This document shows positions 43,808 to 55,841 of a stretch of DNA of 64,000 nt, one piece after another (position 1 is the first letter of the stretch; the number at the start of each line of letters is the position of its first letter). The notes below the pieces were generated by a model. That model was not told the DNA's origin, did not search any database, and saw nothing but the letters and a program-made list of their open reading frames with translations. The DNA is from Mucilaginibacter hurinus (GTDB taxonomy: Bacteria > Bacteroidota > Bacteroidia > Sphingobacteriales > Sphingobacteriaceae): NCBI RefSeq assembly GCF_003324525.1, contig NZ_QGDC01000001.1, positions 310,001-374,000 of the forward strand, given 5' to 3'. Made by a program: the position numbers and the translations under genes.

Positions 43808-43815
43808 CAAAGTTA
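43808..43815 (-). promoter_or_regulatory. -7 promoter box of dnaE
   Basis: TAACTTTG on the minus strand matches TAnnTTTG, 32 bases before the dnaE ATG. No TTG is found at the -33 distance. Confidence 0.45.
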
Positions 43816-44010
43816 TCAAAAAACAAGTTGGGGCTATCATGTGTTGAAAACAAAAACCCGCTAAAGAAATCGCAACGCAAAGGTTAACAAACCTGTTTAT
43901 AGCCGTTCCTAAGGTATTTTTACAATACTTAACACAGAAGAAACAGTTACGGGTACACTATTTGATGTTTAAAATGTAATTCGATCTTAACCGTATAATA
44001 TATTACAATT

Positions 44011-47000
44011 TTGAAAAAATTTGGACGTATAGCCCTTAAAACCATCCTATGGATACTCGCGAGTGTTATTTTTTTAATACTGCTTGTAGTTATTTTGATA
44101 CAAGTGCCAGCTGTGCAAAATTTTGCCAAGGATAAAGCAGTAACTTTTATACAAAATAAAATAAAGACTAAAGTTGAGATAGGCCATATCTCATTAGGGC
44201 TACCTAAGTTAATCGTATTAGAAGATGTATATTTTGAAGACCAAAAGCGCGACACCCTTATTGCGGGGGATAAGCTGAAGGTTGACATAACCCTGCTAAA
44301 ACTTTTAAAAAATACGGTTGAAGTAAACGAGATTAACCTGCAAGGCATCACTGCAAACATTAGCCGCGGGCCTGACAGCCTTTTTAACTTTGATTATATT
44401 ATAAAAGCATTTGCCGGCGAGCAGAAAAAAGAACCAAAGCCCGCTGACACCACTTCATCCATGAAATTTGCCATGGGGAAAATTATACTGGACAGGATAA
44501 ATGTTAAATATAAAGACGCCATAAGCGGGAATGACGTAAAGTTTCTTTTAGGCCATTTTGACACGCGAATAAATGATTTTGACCTGGACAAGATGAAGTT
44601 TGGCATAGACAAAATAACGCTTGCCGATGTAAACGCTACGGTGATACAAACGCCGGTTCCGCCCACTATTGATACGCCCACAGCACCGCTTAATATGGAT
44701 TTAAAGCTGGGTGAAATTGACTTATCAAAGATCCGCGTAAAATATAGGGCATCAGAAATGGATGCGAATGTTGATTTAGGGAAATTATTAGTTGATATGG
44801 ATAATATTGACTTGAAAAATCAAAAGGTAGCTATAAATAATATATCCCTTAACGAAACTAAAGCACGCGTAACATTTGATAAGCCCAAAACCGTAGCCAA
44901 AGAGGTGGTTGAGGCCGTGAAAGAATTGGATACGCTTGTATCGTCGCCTACTAAAAACGAATGGGCAGTTACACTAAAAAAACTCAACATCACCAATAAC
45001 GATATTAAGTTTGACAACAATGTGCAAAAGCCGATTGCGCGGGGTTTAGATCCTGGCCACATGCATATAAAAAATCTTAATGTTGAGCTGAAAGACCTCG
45101 CTTATAGCCCTGATACGGCTTATGGAAAAATAAACACTTTTACTTTTACTGAAAAGAGCGGCTTTAAATTAAAGACGTTCCATACCAATTTTACATACGG
45201 CCTTAAGGGCGCTTCACTTACAGATTTACTGCTTGAAACCCCTAACACAGTTTTACAAAAGGAAGTTAAACTGACTTATCCGTCAATAGAATCTTTAAGT
45301 AAAAATATAGGCATGTTAGGTGTGAATGCCAATTTAAATGGCAGCAAGTTAGGCATGCGCGATGTTACGCTGCTGATGCCTGACATGGCCAAAATGCCAC
45401 AATTAAGGAAATTGCAAAATGCCGTACTAAGGGTTAACGGTAAAATAAATGGCCGGGTGGGTAACCTGCGCATTAATGACCTGGAGATATTTGGCTTAAG
45501 TCAAACTAGAATTAGGGCGTCGGCAGTTCTGCGGGGGTTGCCTGATGTAAATAAGGCTTATTTTGACGTAAACCTGCGGGAGTTTAATACCAGCCGTGGC
45601 GATATTTATGCGCTTGCCCCGCCAAATACTATCCCGGCTACGGTTAGCATCCCGGCTAATTTGAATTTAAAGGGCACTTTAAAGGGTAGCATGAACGATT
45701 TTGATACCAAAATGTCTCTCCGGTCAAGTTACGGCGCGGTTGATCTGACCGCATCTATGCGTAACTTTAACCGTAAAGGACGTGAAAGGTATACGGCTAA
45801 TGTTAAAGCAAATAAACTCAATGTAGGCGCCCTTACTAAAAAGCCGCAAATGGTGGGTATGGTAAGCATGAGTGCCAGCATAAAAGGCACCAGCTTAAAC
45901 CCTAAAACCGCGAGCCTGGCATTTAATGGCAACGTATCATCAGCCTATGTAAAAGGGTACAACTATCGCAACTTAGTATTAAAAGGTACTGCCAGCAACG
46001 GCAGCTATGTGGCCAATGCCCTTATGCGTGACCCAAACATAAGCTTCGCCCTGAGTGCGAAGGCTAATATGAATAAAAAGTATCCGGCGGTAAACGCTAC
46101 GCTCTCGCTGGACAGCATTGATCTGCAGGCATTAAAGTTTGTTAAAGATCCGCTACGGTTGCATGGCAAGCTGGTAGCAGATGTACCTACCGCCGACCCT
46201 GACTACCTGAACGCTGATATCATTTTAACCGATTTGCTAATGGTTCAAAAAGGACAGCGTATAAAGCTCGACACTGTGAGCCTGGTTTCGACTGCCACTG
46301 CCGACAGCAGCACACTGCATTTAAAGGCTCCTATGCTTACTGCCCATATGGCTGGTAAATATACTTTAACCGGCATCGCCCCTGCTATGCAGGATCTTGT
46401 AAACAAATACTTTAATACAGCAATTGCTTCAGGCGTTAAACCTGCTGCGGCAAAATACCCTCCGCAACAATTCACCTTTAATATTAAGCTGGTAAAAACA
46501 CCCCTGACTACACAATTAGTGCCCGACCTGAAAACCCTTGACCCTGTTGTGTTCAACGGCCGTTTTAACAGCCAGGCGGGTGAATTGGTTGTAAACGGAT
46601 CTGCTCCAAAAATTGTTTACGGCACACAGGAGATAAACAACCTTGCGTTGGCGGTTAATACCGGTAATAATGCATTAAACTACAATGTATCTGTGGATGA
46701 GGTAAAGGTATCATCATCTATCAATATCTTATACACTACTATATCAGGTAATTTACAAAATGATAAGTTAACTACGAGCTTACAGGTACGCGACCGTGAA
46801 CGTAAAGAGCGTTATCGTATAGCCGGTGTGTTGAGCGTACTGCCGCAGCAATACCAATTTAGCTTTGTTCCTGAAGGGTTACTACTGGACTATATGCCAT
46901 GGTCGGTAAATGCAGATAATGCTTTACAGTTCGGCGCAAAGGGTATACTTGCACGCAATTTCACTATTACCAATGCTAACCAGGTATTAAGCGTTAACAG

Positions 47001-49137
47001 CAATCCGCAGCAGCCTAATGCGCCTATTGATGTCAGGTTTAACAATTTCAGGATTGAAACCCTAACAAAAATTGCGCAGCAGGATTCATTGCAGGTGGGC
47101 GGCGTTATTAACGGTAATGCAAATATCAGCAACCTGCAGGCGTCGCCAGTATTTGTAGCGGATATGAATATAAGCGACTTTAGTTTTAAAGGCGACACCG
47201 TTGGCAATATCGCTGTAAAAGTTAACAATCAAACCGCTAACGCCTTTGCAGCCAATGTTGATATAACTGGGCGGGGTAACCAGGTTAATCTTTCAGGAAT
47301 GTACTATACTGCACCAAGCAGCCGGTTTGATATGAACCTGAATATAGTTAACCTGAATATGCAAAGCATACAAGGATTCAGTTTCGGCGCTATACGAAAC
47401 GCAAGCGGTACTATAACCGGAGCCTTAAAAATTACGGGTACCCCTGACGCGCCTGCAGTGCGGGGCGATATCAACTTTAACAAGGTAGGCTTCAATGTAT
47501 CAATGCTTAACTCCTACTTCAGCATGCCTAATGAAAGCATTACCTTTAATAATGACGGGGTACGATTTAACGACTTTACCATGGTAGACTCGACCGGCAA
47601 CAAAGCTATTGTTACCGGTACCGTTTATACCAAACAATACACTGATTTTGCTTTCGGGCTTGATATCCGCACAGATAATTTCAGGGTGATGAACTCTACG
47701 CAAAAGGATAATAAGCTCTTTTACGGACAACTATTCGTTAACAGCAATATCAAGATAAGGGGCGATATGAACATGCCGGTAGTTGATGCGCAGCTTACCG
47801 TAAATGAAAAGACAGATATGACTATTGTACTGCCATCATCAGACCCAAGTATAGAGGACCGGAAAGGCGTGGTGGAGTTTATTGACCAGAACGCACCTAA
47901 GCTGGATTCGATATTGCTCGCGCGTCAGCTTGACTCGCTACGTAAATCAGATGTGACAGGGATGGATGTATCTGCTACAATTAACGTTCATAAAAATGCC
48001 AACTTTAACATTGTGATAGACCCGCGTAACGGGGATATGGTGAATATTAAGGGTGAGGCAAGCCTGAATGGCGGAATTGATCCAAGTGGTAAAATCAACC
48101 TGACCGGTACGTATACCGTAAACCAGGGCTCTTATAGCCTATCTTTTGCCACCGTAAAACGTAAGTTTAACTTTAAACAAGGCAGCAGCATCACCTGGAC
48201 AGGCGACCCTACCAGCGCGATGGTTGACCTCACTGCAGTATATATTGCAAATGTCCCTCCTATTGATTTGATCAACGGTCAAACTGATGACGTAAACATG
48301 GGAGTGTATAAGCAAAAGCTACCGTTCAACGTGAACCTTATGCTAAAGAATGAATTATTGAAGCCGGAAATAAGCTTTGATATTATACTGCCAGACAGCA
48401 ATTATGCCGTGTCTGCAGAGGTGAAAAGTACGGTTGAAACCAAATTGGCACAAATACGCCAGGATCCTAACGAGTTAAACAAACAAGTATTGGGCGTACT
48501 GGTGCTTGGCCATTTTATAGGCGAAAATCCGCTGCAAAGCCAGGGCGGCAGTGCAGGCGTTGAGGGCGCTATACGCAACAGCGTGAGTGGCTTGCTTAGC
48601 GATCAGTTGAACAACCTTGCAGGCGGTTTAATAACAGGGGTAGATCTTGACTTTGGACTTACCTCGGGCGAAGACTATTCTACAGGTACTGCTACTAACC
48701 GTACGGACCTCAATGTGGGTGTATCTAAACGGTTCCTTAATGACAGGCTCACCGTATCTGTAGGCAATAGCTTTAACCTTGAAGGTAACCGGCCAGGACA
48801 GAAAGCCAGCAATATTGCCGGCAATGTTTCTGTAAACTATAAGCTGAGCCGCGACGGCCGGTATACCCTGCGCGCTTACCGTAAAGACGAGTTTGTGGTA
48901 ATACAGGGCCAGATTATTGAAACTGGTGTAGCCTTCGCTTTAACCATGGACTATAACCGCTTCAGAGAAATATTCCGTAAGCGCACGCCTGAAGAAAAAG
49001 CGCTTCGCCGCCAATATAAACGTGAACAGGAACAACGCGAGAAACAGGAAGATAAGCTGAATGAAGCCCGTGAAGCGAAAGATGAACAGACTAAAGAGCG
49101 AATGGAACAGCAATCTAAAGAGCAACCTACAAACTAA
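44011..49137 (+). CDS. tamB: Translocation and assembly module protein TamB
   Basis: Very large envelope protein, 1708 residues, of the AsmA-like/TamB family that bridges inner and outer membranes as a long beta-groove and takes part in outer-membrane protein or phospholipid delivery. The N-terminal membrane anchor (LKTILWILASVIFLILLVVIL) precedes repeated beta-strand blocks, and the C-terminal TamB domain (ITWTGDPTSAMVDLTAVYIA to LTMDYNRFREIFRK) is followed by a charged helical tail (about residues 1660-1708). The start is a TTG; no ATG precedes the anchor in frame. TamL starts one base after the stop, so the pair is coupled. Confidence 0.93.
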   Translation: MKKFGRIALKTILWILASVIFLILLVVILIQVPAVQNFAKDKAVTFIQNKIKTKVEIGHISLGLPKLIVLEDVYFEDQKRDTLIAGDKLKVDITLLKLLKNTVEVNEINLQGITANISRGPDSLFNFDYIIKAFAGEQKKEPKPADTTSSMKFAMGKIILDRINVKYKDAISGNDVKFLLGHFDTRINDFDLDKMKFGIDKITLADVNATVIQTPVPPTIDTPTAPLNMDLKLGEIDLSKIRVKYRASEMDANVDLGKLLVDMDNIDLKNQKVAINNISLNETKARVTFDKPKTVAKEVVEAVKELDTLVSSPTKNEWAVTLKKLNITNNDIKFDNNVQKPIARGLDPGHMHIKNLNVELKDLAYSPDTAYGKINTFTFTEKSGFKLKTFHTNFTYGLKGASLTDLLLETPNTVLQKEVKLTYPSIESLSKNIGMLGVNANLNGSKLGMRDVTLLMPDMAKMPQLRKLQNAVLRVNGKINGRVGNLRINDLEIFGLSQTRIRASAVLRGLPDVNKAYFDVNLREFNTSRGDIYALAPPNTIPATVSIPANLNLKGTLKGSMNDFDTKMSLRSSYGAVDLTASMRNFNRKGRERYTANVKANKLNVGALTKKPQMVGMVSMSASIKGTSLNPKTASLAFNGNVSSAYVKGYNYRNLVLKGTASNGSYVANALMRDPNISFALSAKANMNKKYPAVNATLSLDSIDLQALKFVKDPLRLHGKLVADVPTADPDYLNADIILTDLLMVQKGQRIKLDTVSLVSTATADSSTLHLKAPMLTAHMAGKYTLTGIAPAMQDLVNKYFNTAIASGVKPAAAKYPPQQFTFNIKLVKTPLTTQLVPDLKTLDPVVFNGRFNSQAGELVVNGSAPKIVYGTQEINNLALAVNTGNNALNYNVSVDEVKVSSSINILYTTISGNLQNDKLTTSLQVRDRERKERYRIAGVLSVLPQQYQFSFVPEGLLLDYMPWSVNADNALQFGAKGILARNFTITNANQVLSVNSNPQQPNAPIDVRFNNFRIETLTKIAQQDSLQVGGVINGNANISNLQASPVFVADMNISDFSFKGDTVGNIAVKVNNQTANAFAANVDITGRGNQVNLSGMYYTAPSSRFDMNLNIVNLNMQSIQGFSFGAIRNASGTITGALKITGTPDAPAVRGDINFNKVGFNVSMLNSYFSMPNESITFNNDGVRFNDFTMVDSTGNKAIVTGTVYTKQYTDFAFGLDIRTDNFRVMNSTQKDNKLFYGQLFVNSNIKIRGDMNMPVVDAQLTVNEKTDMTIVLPSSDPSIEDRKGVVEFIDQNAPKLDSILLARQLDSLRKSDVTGMDVSATINVHKNANFNIVIDPRNGDMVNIKGEASLNGGIDPSGKINLTGTYTVNQGSYSLSFATVKRKFNFKQGSSITWTGDPTSAMVDLTAVYIANVPPIDLINGQTDDVNMGVYKQKLPFNVNLMLKNELLKPEISFDIILPDSNYAVSAEVKSTVETKLAQIRQDPNELNKQVLGVLVLGHFIGENPLQSQGGSAGVEGAIRNSVSGLLSDQLNNLAGGLITGVDLDFGLTSGEDYSTGTATNRTDLNVGVSKRFLNDRLTVSVGNSFNLEGNRPGQKASNIAGNVSVNYKLSRDGRYTLRAYRKDEFVVIQGQIIETGVAFALTMDYNRFREIFRKRTPEEKALRRQYKREQEQREKQEDKLNEAREAKDEQTKERMEQQSKEQPTN

Positions 49138-49138
49138 C

Positions 49139-51433
49139 ATGATAAAAAATACAATATATCTGCTATTAATTACAACGTTATTGAGTGCCTGCAGCACCAC
49201 TAAGTACTTGCCGCCCGGCGAAAAACTATATACCGGGCACAAGGTTAAGGTTGACGGCAAAGACATAAGCAACAAAGAGGAAAAGAAACTGAGCGAAGAT
49301 TTGAAGGGATTGTTACGCCCAAAACCAAATTCGTCTATATTAGGCTTGCGGGTAAAACTATGGGTGTATTACAAAACCTACACAACCAAAACAAAGGGCT
49401 TTAAACATTGGCTGAATACAAAATTTGGCGAACCGCCTGTACTGGTAAGCTCGGTTGATTTGCAAAAGAACAGTGATATATTACAAAACAGGTTACAAAA
49501 TAAAGGATATTTTCAGGCGTTGGTAAGCGGCGACACCGTTGGCAAAGAGAGAACCGCCAAAGCAGAATATATGGCCGTCCCTGGTCCCGGTTATAAAATC
49601 CGGAACATTAACTTCCCTACAGGCAACGAGAGCCTGGATACAGCTATAGCCGGAACAAGTGATGAAACGCTATTGAAAAATGGGGAAAATTATGACCTGG
49701 ATGTAATTAAGGCCGAGCGTTTGCGTATAGATGCGCGTTTAAAGGAAAAAGGCTTTTACTACTTCGCCCCCGAAGATATTATCATGAGGGTTGACAGTAC
49801 GGTTGCCGGCCACCAGGTAGATATGTTTGTTGCCGTGAAACCCGAAACAGCCGAGCGAGACCGTAAAATTTACACCATAAACGACATTTATGTTTACCCG
49901 AGTTATTCATTAAGGGATACCTCCCTGCATTTGGATAAGGCTGTGCCATACCGCTGGTATAATGTTGTAGAGAAAAGGAAGAAAAAAACCATACGGCCGA
50001 TGGCCTTTAAAAACACCGTTCTGCTTCGGCCGGGTGAAGTTTATAATCGTACTGAGCATAATAACTCACTTAACCGCTTTATAAACCTGGGGCCTTACAA
50101 GTTTGTAAAGAACAGGTTTGACCCGGTTGCAGGCGATTCTGCAAAGTTGGATGTATTTTATTTTTTAACGCCTCACAAACGAAAATCAATACAAGTTGAG
50201 GTATTGGGTCGTACAAACTCGGCCAATTTTACTGGTACGCAATTAAACATAAATTGGCGTAACCGTAATGCTTTTAAAGGCGCGGAATTGCTTACCCTTA
50301 CCGCCTTTGGTAGTACCGACGTGCAGATATCCGGGCAAAACGGCGGATTTAATGTATACCAGCTGGGTGGACAGATGCGCCTTACCTGGCCGCGCTTTAT
50401 CGCTCCTTTTAATATAAAATCAGATAACGCTTATATACCCCATACGCATCTTACACTGGGATACACTTTGATCAACCGTACTAAATTGTACACCCTGAAT
50501 TCGTTCAATGGTTCATTCGGGTATGAGTGGAAACAGAATATCCGTAAAAACCACGAACTGAACCTCATTAATATTACCTATGTAAACCCGGTAAACGTAA
50601 CGCAATTGTACCAGGATAGTATCAAAAAAAATGGTAACCCTGCCCTTCAACATGTTATAGACCGCCAATTTACTTTTGGCCCGAGCTATAGTTATACTTA
50701 CACCAATACGAACGAAAGTTACCGGACCAACACGATGTACTACAATGCACGTATAGGGCTTTCAGGTAATTTGTTCGGTCTTTTAAGCGGGGCTGATACA
50801 TTGGCAGGTAAAGTACGTACAATATTTGGCACACCATTTAATCAATACGTTAAGCTGGAGAATGACTTTAGATTTTACCACAAGGTTGGCCTTAACAGCA
50901 GCATTGCTACGCGCCTGATGGTAGGTGTTGGCATACCTTACGGCAACTCGACATTAATGCCGTACAGCCAGCAGTTTTTTATTGGCGGATCTAACAGTTT
51001 ACGTGGTTTCAGGGCAAGGTCAATCGGTCCCGGTACTTTTTACGCGGGCAATACAACCGCTACAGACGGATTCCTGCCCGACCAGGCAGGCGATATCCGG
51101 ATTGAGGCAAATCTAGAGTACCGCCCCAAATTATTCAGCATAATATACGGCGCCGTGTTTGTAGATGCAGGTAACATTTGGCTAATGCGCGACCCGCTAC
51201 GTAACGGAAGGGCGTTTGGCAAAACGTTTTTAAAAGAAATAGCCGCTGACGCCGGTGTAGGTATACGTGCGGATGTTACTGTACTTGTAGTACGGGCAGA
51301 CATCGCCTTCCCTATCCGCAAGCCTTGGCTGCCTGACGGTCAGCGATGGGTGTTGGATAAGATTGACTTTGGAAGCAGCGCCTGGCGCCGGGAAAACTTA
51401 GTGTTTAATATAGCGATTGGATATCCTTTTTAA
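49139..51433 (+). CDS. tamL: TamL, lipoprotein-type TamA/BamA homologue
   Basis: Omp85-family outer-membrane protein, partner of TamB. The frame is open from 49061 inside tamB, but the ATG at 49139 gives a lipoprotein signal (LLLITTLLSAC, lipobox LSAC, Cys about residue 18), which marks the Bacteroidota form TamL and fixes the start; the length is then 764 residues. POTRA-like segments (about 40-390) precede a barrel with FFIGGSNSLRGFRARSIGPG, the Omp85 RGF motif. The barrel ends in NLVFNIAIGYPF. It begins one base after tamB. Confidence 0.92.
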   Translation: MIKNTIYLLLITTLLSACSTTKYLPPGEKLYTGHKVKVDGKDISNKEEKKLSEDLKGLLRPKPNSSILGLRVKLWVYYKTYTTKTKGFKHWLNTKFGEPPVLVSSVDLQKNSDILQNRLQNKGYFQALVSGDTVGKERTAKAEYMAVPGPGYKIRNINFPTGNESLDTAIAGTSDETLLKNGENYDLDVIKAERLRIDARLKEKGFYYFAPEDIIMRVDSTVAGHQVDMFVAVKPETAERDRKIYTINDIYVYPSYSLRDTSLHLDKAVPYRWYNVVEKRKKKTIRPMAFKNTVLLRPGEVYNRTEHNNSLNRFINLGPYKFVKNRFDPVAGDSAKLDVFYFLTPHKRKSIQVEVLGRTNSANFTGTQLNINWRNRNAFKGAELLTLTAFGSTDVQISGQNGGFNVYQLGGQMRLTWPRFIAPFNIKSDNAYIPHTHLTLGYTLINRTKLYTLNSFNGSFGYEWKQNIRKNHELNLINITYVNPVNVTQLYQDSIKKNGNPALQHVIDRQFTFGPSYSYTYTNTNESYRTNTMYYNARIGLSGNLFGLLSGADTLAGKVRTIFGTPFNQYVKLENDFRFYHKVGLNSSIATRLMVGVGIPYGNSTLMPYSQQFFIGGSNSLRGFRARSIGPGTFYAGNTTATDGFLPDQAGDIRIEANLEYRPKLFSIIYGAVFVDAGNIWLMRDPLRNGRAFGKTFLKEIAADAGVGIRADVTVLVVRADIAFPIRKPWLPDGQRWVLDKIDFGSSAWRRENLVFNIAIGYPF

Positions 51434-51459
51434 TAAGCATTTATTGGTTGCAGAATCTA

Positions 51460-52209
51460 TTACGCTGAAGCCAGAAAACTATTTAAGGTGTTAACATTTT
51501 TCACGGCGTCGCCCATGGTATTATTAAAATACGCGTATACTGTTTTGCCTTCTTCTAACCAATCGCGGATATAGGTGGCATATTCATACAAATAATCATC
51601 GGTATAACTTCCGCGGTAGCCGCCGTTGGGGCCGTGGAAACGCAAAAAAACGAATTTCGTCCTCGGATCAGTAGTTGGTGTAGCAGAGGCTGGCATATCA
51701 TGATATACCATTGCCATGTTGAATTTATCAAGCATTTCATAAACATCGCCCATATACCATGACTTGTGCCTGAACTCTACCGCCGTATCCCATTGCTTAT
51801 CGGGATCGCAACTGCGAATAATGCTTAATAAATATTCCATTTTATGCAGCTTGTTTACCTGTATAGAAGGCGGAAATTGTATCAGCAAACTGCCCTTCTT
51901 TTCACGGGCATTATCAATTACCTGCATAAAACGCTCTACATCCTTCGGCTTAAACTCAAGTTCTTTTTGATGGGTGATCTCACGCCATAGTTTGAAAGTG
52001 AAACGAAAATCACCGGGCACATCATCAGCCCATTTTTTTATAGTTGTTGGCATAGGCACTTTATAAAAAGTGCAGTTTTGCTCCACGCTGTTAAACATGC
52101 TGGCGTAATAATTCAGCCGGCTTTTGTTTCGGAAAGCCTCGGGATAAAATTGTTTGTTACGAACAGGAAGTTCGATATTACTTGTGCCCGAATAAAATTT
52201 TGCAGCCAT
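51460..52209 (-). CDS. DUF72 family protein
   Basis: TIM-barrel-like protein of 249 residues, COG1801/YecE type, with unknown function. The family motifs YSGTSNIELPV at the N-terminus, FNSVEQNCTFYKVPMP, FTFKLWREITH and the C-terminal VYAYFNNTMGDA are all visible. The frame opens further upstream at 52326, but the extra residues are unlike the family and the ATG at 52209 gives the MAAKFYSGTSN start expected, so I use it. Confidence 0.87.
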   Translation of the reverse strand: MAAKFYSGTSNIELPVRNKQFYPEAFRNKSRLNYYASMFNSVEQNCTFYKVPMPTTIKKWADDVPGDFRFTFKLWREITHQKELEFKPKDVERFMQVIDNAREKKGSLLIQFPPSIQVNKLHKMEYLLSIIRSCDPDKQWDTAVEFRHKSWYMGDVYEMLDKFNMAMVYHDMPASATPTTDPRTKFVFLRFHGPNGGYRGSYTDDYLYEYATYIRDWLEEGKTVYAYFNNTMGDAVKNVNTLNSFLASA

Positions 52210-52343
52210 GTAAAATAGTAAGCTAACATAATGCCAGATTAAAGGAGTTACTAAAATGGCTTTAGCGTTAACGTTTTTTAGATCTATATGGCCAATCAAT
52301 ACATCCGCCTCAAATATAAACCGCAAAACTGCTAACTAACCTT

Positions 52344-52351
52344 TACTTTTG
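52344..52351 (+). promoter_or_regulatory. -7 promoter box of retropepsin-like gene, leaderless
   Basis: TACTTTTG matches TAnnTTTG and ends four bases before the ATG at 52356, so a leaderless messenger is expected. Confidence 0.52.
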
Positions 52352-52355
52352 CGGC

Positions 52356-52787
52356 ATGACCAAACATACCATTCCGTTACAGATTCTTGACCTGCACGAT
52401 GACGGCTTCCACCCCATTATTGATGTAACGTTGTATGGCAATAGCTTCAAACTTGTATTGGATACCGGCGCATCTAAGACCGCGTTTGACAAAACGCTGT
52501 TAGCCGAAGCCAACGCCGACGCTCTTATATCGGCCACCGACAAATTGTCAACCGGCCTTGGTACCAACAGTATGGAATCATACACCGCCATCATAACCGA
52601 CCTTTACATCGGTGATTTAAAAATTGACGAGTTTGAAGTGGCAGTGCTTGACCTGTCAACCATTAACATAGCTTACGAGCAAATGGCCCATCCGCAGGTA
52701 CTGGGTGTTTTAGGTGGCGATATACTGATGAAGTATCAAGCAATTATAGATTATGGGAAGAAGAGGCTCGTGCTAAAAGTCTCGTAG
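52356..52787 (+). CDS. Retropepsin-like aspartic protease-fold protein
   Basis: 143-residue single-domain protein with the aspartic protease motif LDTGASKTAFD at about residues 35-45 and the downstream hydrophobic-glycine turn LGVLGGDIL. A single domain of this size would have to dimerise to form an active site, as in retroviral proteases and SpoIIAB-unrelated bacterial clan AA proteins. No signal peptide is seen, so it is probably cytoplasmic. Substrate is unknown. Confidence 0.82.
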   Translation: MTKHTIPLQILDLHDDGFHPIIDVTLYGNSFKLVLDTGASKTAFDKTLLAEANADALISATDKLSTGLGTNSMESYTAIITDLYIGDLKIDEFEVAVLDLSTINIAYEQMAHPQVLGVLGGDILMKYQAIIDYGKKRLVLKVS

Positions 52788-52850
52788 ATTAATTGCACCG
52801 CGCATATTTCAACGATAATCTTTTGGTTTAATCTTAAATTTCGAACACAC

Positions 52851-52876
52851 AAAAAAGCCCTCCATAATGGAAGGCT
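52851..52876 (-). terminator. Intrinsic terminator after gyrB
   Basis: Minus-strand GCCTTCCA pairs with TGGAGGGC with one mismatch around TTA, followed by six T residues. It lies 31 bases after the gyrB stop. Confidence 0.78.
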
Positions 52877-52906
52877 CTAATTCTTAGTTCTTTTTATTAC
52901 GTAAAA

Positions 52907-54913
<2,007 letters not shown>

Positions 54914-54929
54914 TTAAAACAATAACCTT

Positions 54930-54937
54930 CAAAATTA
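54930..54937 (-). promoter_or_regulatory. -7 promoter box of gyrB
   Basis: TAATTTTG on the minus strand matches TAnnTTTG, 22 bases before the gyrB ATG. A -33 TTG at the usual spacing was not found. Confidence 0.45.
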
Positions 54938-55028
54938 CACAATTTATGCGGATAAACAGTAATGTTGATAAGTTGTGGAAGTGTGGAAACAACCGGCGTA
55001 AATGATTAGGATACTTAACAGTAAAGTT

Positions 55029-55036
55029 TATATTTG
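55029..55036 (+). promoter_or_regulatory. -7 promoter box of OmpH-like lipoprotein gene
   Basis: TATATTTG matches TAnnTTTG. Its last base is the first base of a GTG that would open the longer reading frame, which excludes that codon as start and supports the ATG at 55060. Confidence 0.52.
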
Positions 55037-55059
55037 TGAAATTTTTTAAGACAACGATA

Positions 55060-55668
55060 ATGACACATAAGGCTTCGATTTTTAGCAAACTGACACTGGG
55101 AATACTCGTGGCTGGCACAATTGCCGCTTGTAATCAAAATAAACCTGCTGCTGATAAACCGGCTGCTACAACAACTGCCAGCACGCCTGCAGCTACGCCT
55201 ACCGCTACCATTGTGTACGTTCAGCAAGACTCGCTACTGGCTAAATATGGTTATGCTAAGGACCTGTCTGACCGCCTGCAAAAGAAAGGCCGTTCTGCCG
55301 AGAGTGATTTGGTTTCGCGTAAGCAAGCCTTTCAACGCGAAGTAGCCGAGTACCAAAAGGATGCAAACACCATGAGCGCTGAGCAGCGTGCACCTATTGA
55401 GCAAAGGCTTCAGCGTAAAGGACAGGAATTGCAAACATACGAGCAAAACGCTACCGCGCAATTTCAAAACGAATCGGGCAATGAAACTGAAAAACTATAT
55501 AATAAAATTGTAGCCTTTACTAAAAAATACGCTAAAGAAAAGGGCTACAAAATGATCTTGACCCATTCAAAAGCAAATCCTATTATGTATTATGGTGATG
55601 AAAGCCTTGATGTAACTGCCGACGTAGTTAAAGGGCTGAACGCTGAATATGACAAAGAGAAGAAATAA
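55060..55668 (+). CDS. OmpH/Skp-family lipoprotein
   Basis: Third Skp-like protein of the window, 202 residues. The ATG at 55060 gives a lipoprotein signal with lipobox TIAAC (Cys24). A low-complexity Ala/Pro/Thr linker (about residues 27-50) precedes the OmpH domain: TIVYVQQDSLLAKYGYAKDL, a coiled coil of charged residues and the C-terminal YKMILTHSK. Unlike the two genes beside bamA, it would be tethered to a membrane. A strong terminator follows at 55686-55717. Confidence 0.87.
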   Translation: MTHKASIFSKLTLGILVAGTIAACNQNKPAADKPAATTTASTPAATPTATIVYVQQDSLLAKYGYAKDLSDRLQKKGRSAESDLVSRKQAFQREVAEYQKDANTMSAEQRAPIEQRLQRKGQELQTYEQNATAQFQNESGNETEKLYNKIVAFTKKYAKEKGYKMILTHSKANPIMYYGDESLDVTADVVKGLNAEYDKEKK

Positions 55669-55685
55669 CTCTGCATGCAAACTGC

Positions 55686-55717
55686 AAATGCCCCGGTTGA
55701 GTAAACCGGGGCATTTT
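55686..55717 (+). terminator. Intrinsic terminator after OmpH-like lipoprotein gene
   Basis: AAATGCCCCGGTT pairs perfectly with AACCGGGGCATTT around GAGTA, followed by a T run. Thirteen GC-rich pairs make it strong. Confidence 0.9.
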
Positions 55718-55841
55718 TGTTTTATCACAAGTCCTTTTCAACCTATATAACCGCATCAAAGCTATATTAAAGTGGAATCTATTGTACTACCCCCAAGGCT
55801 ACAAGAATGCAGGTACTTATTTCCCTTTTTTTCAACGAGAT

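Noticed and set aside
44394..48940. Many long antisense frames inside tamB
   Set aside because: They are shadows of the tamB frame; the forward product is a continuous family member and the antisense products are low-complexity without motifs.
49061..49138. Upstream 26-codon extension of tamL
   Set aside because: It overlaps the tamB end and would bury the lipobox signal peptide.
52210..52326. Upstream extension of DUF72 gene
   Set aside because: The extra 39 residues do not resemble the family; the ATG at 52209 gives the expected start.
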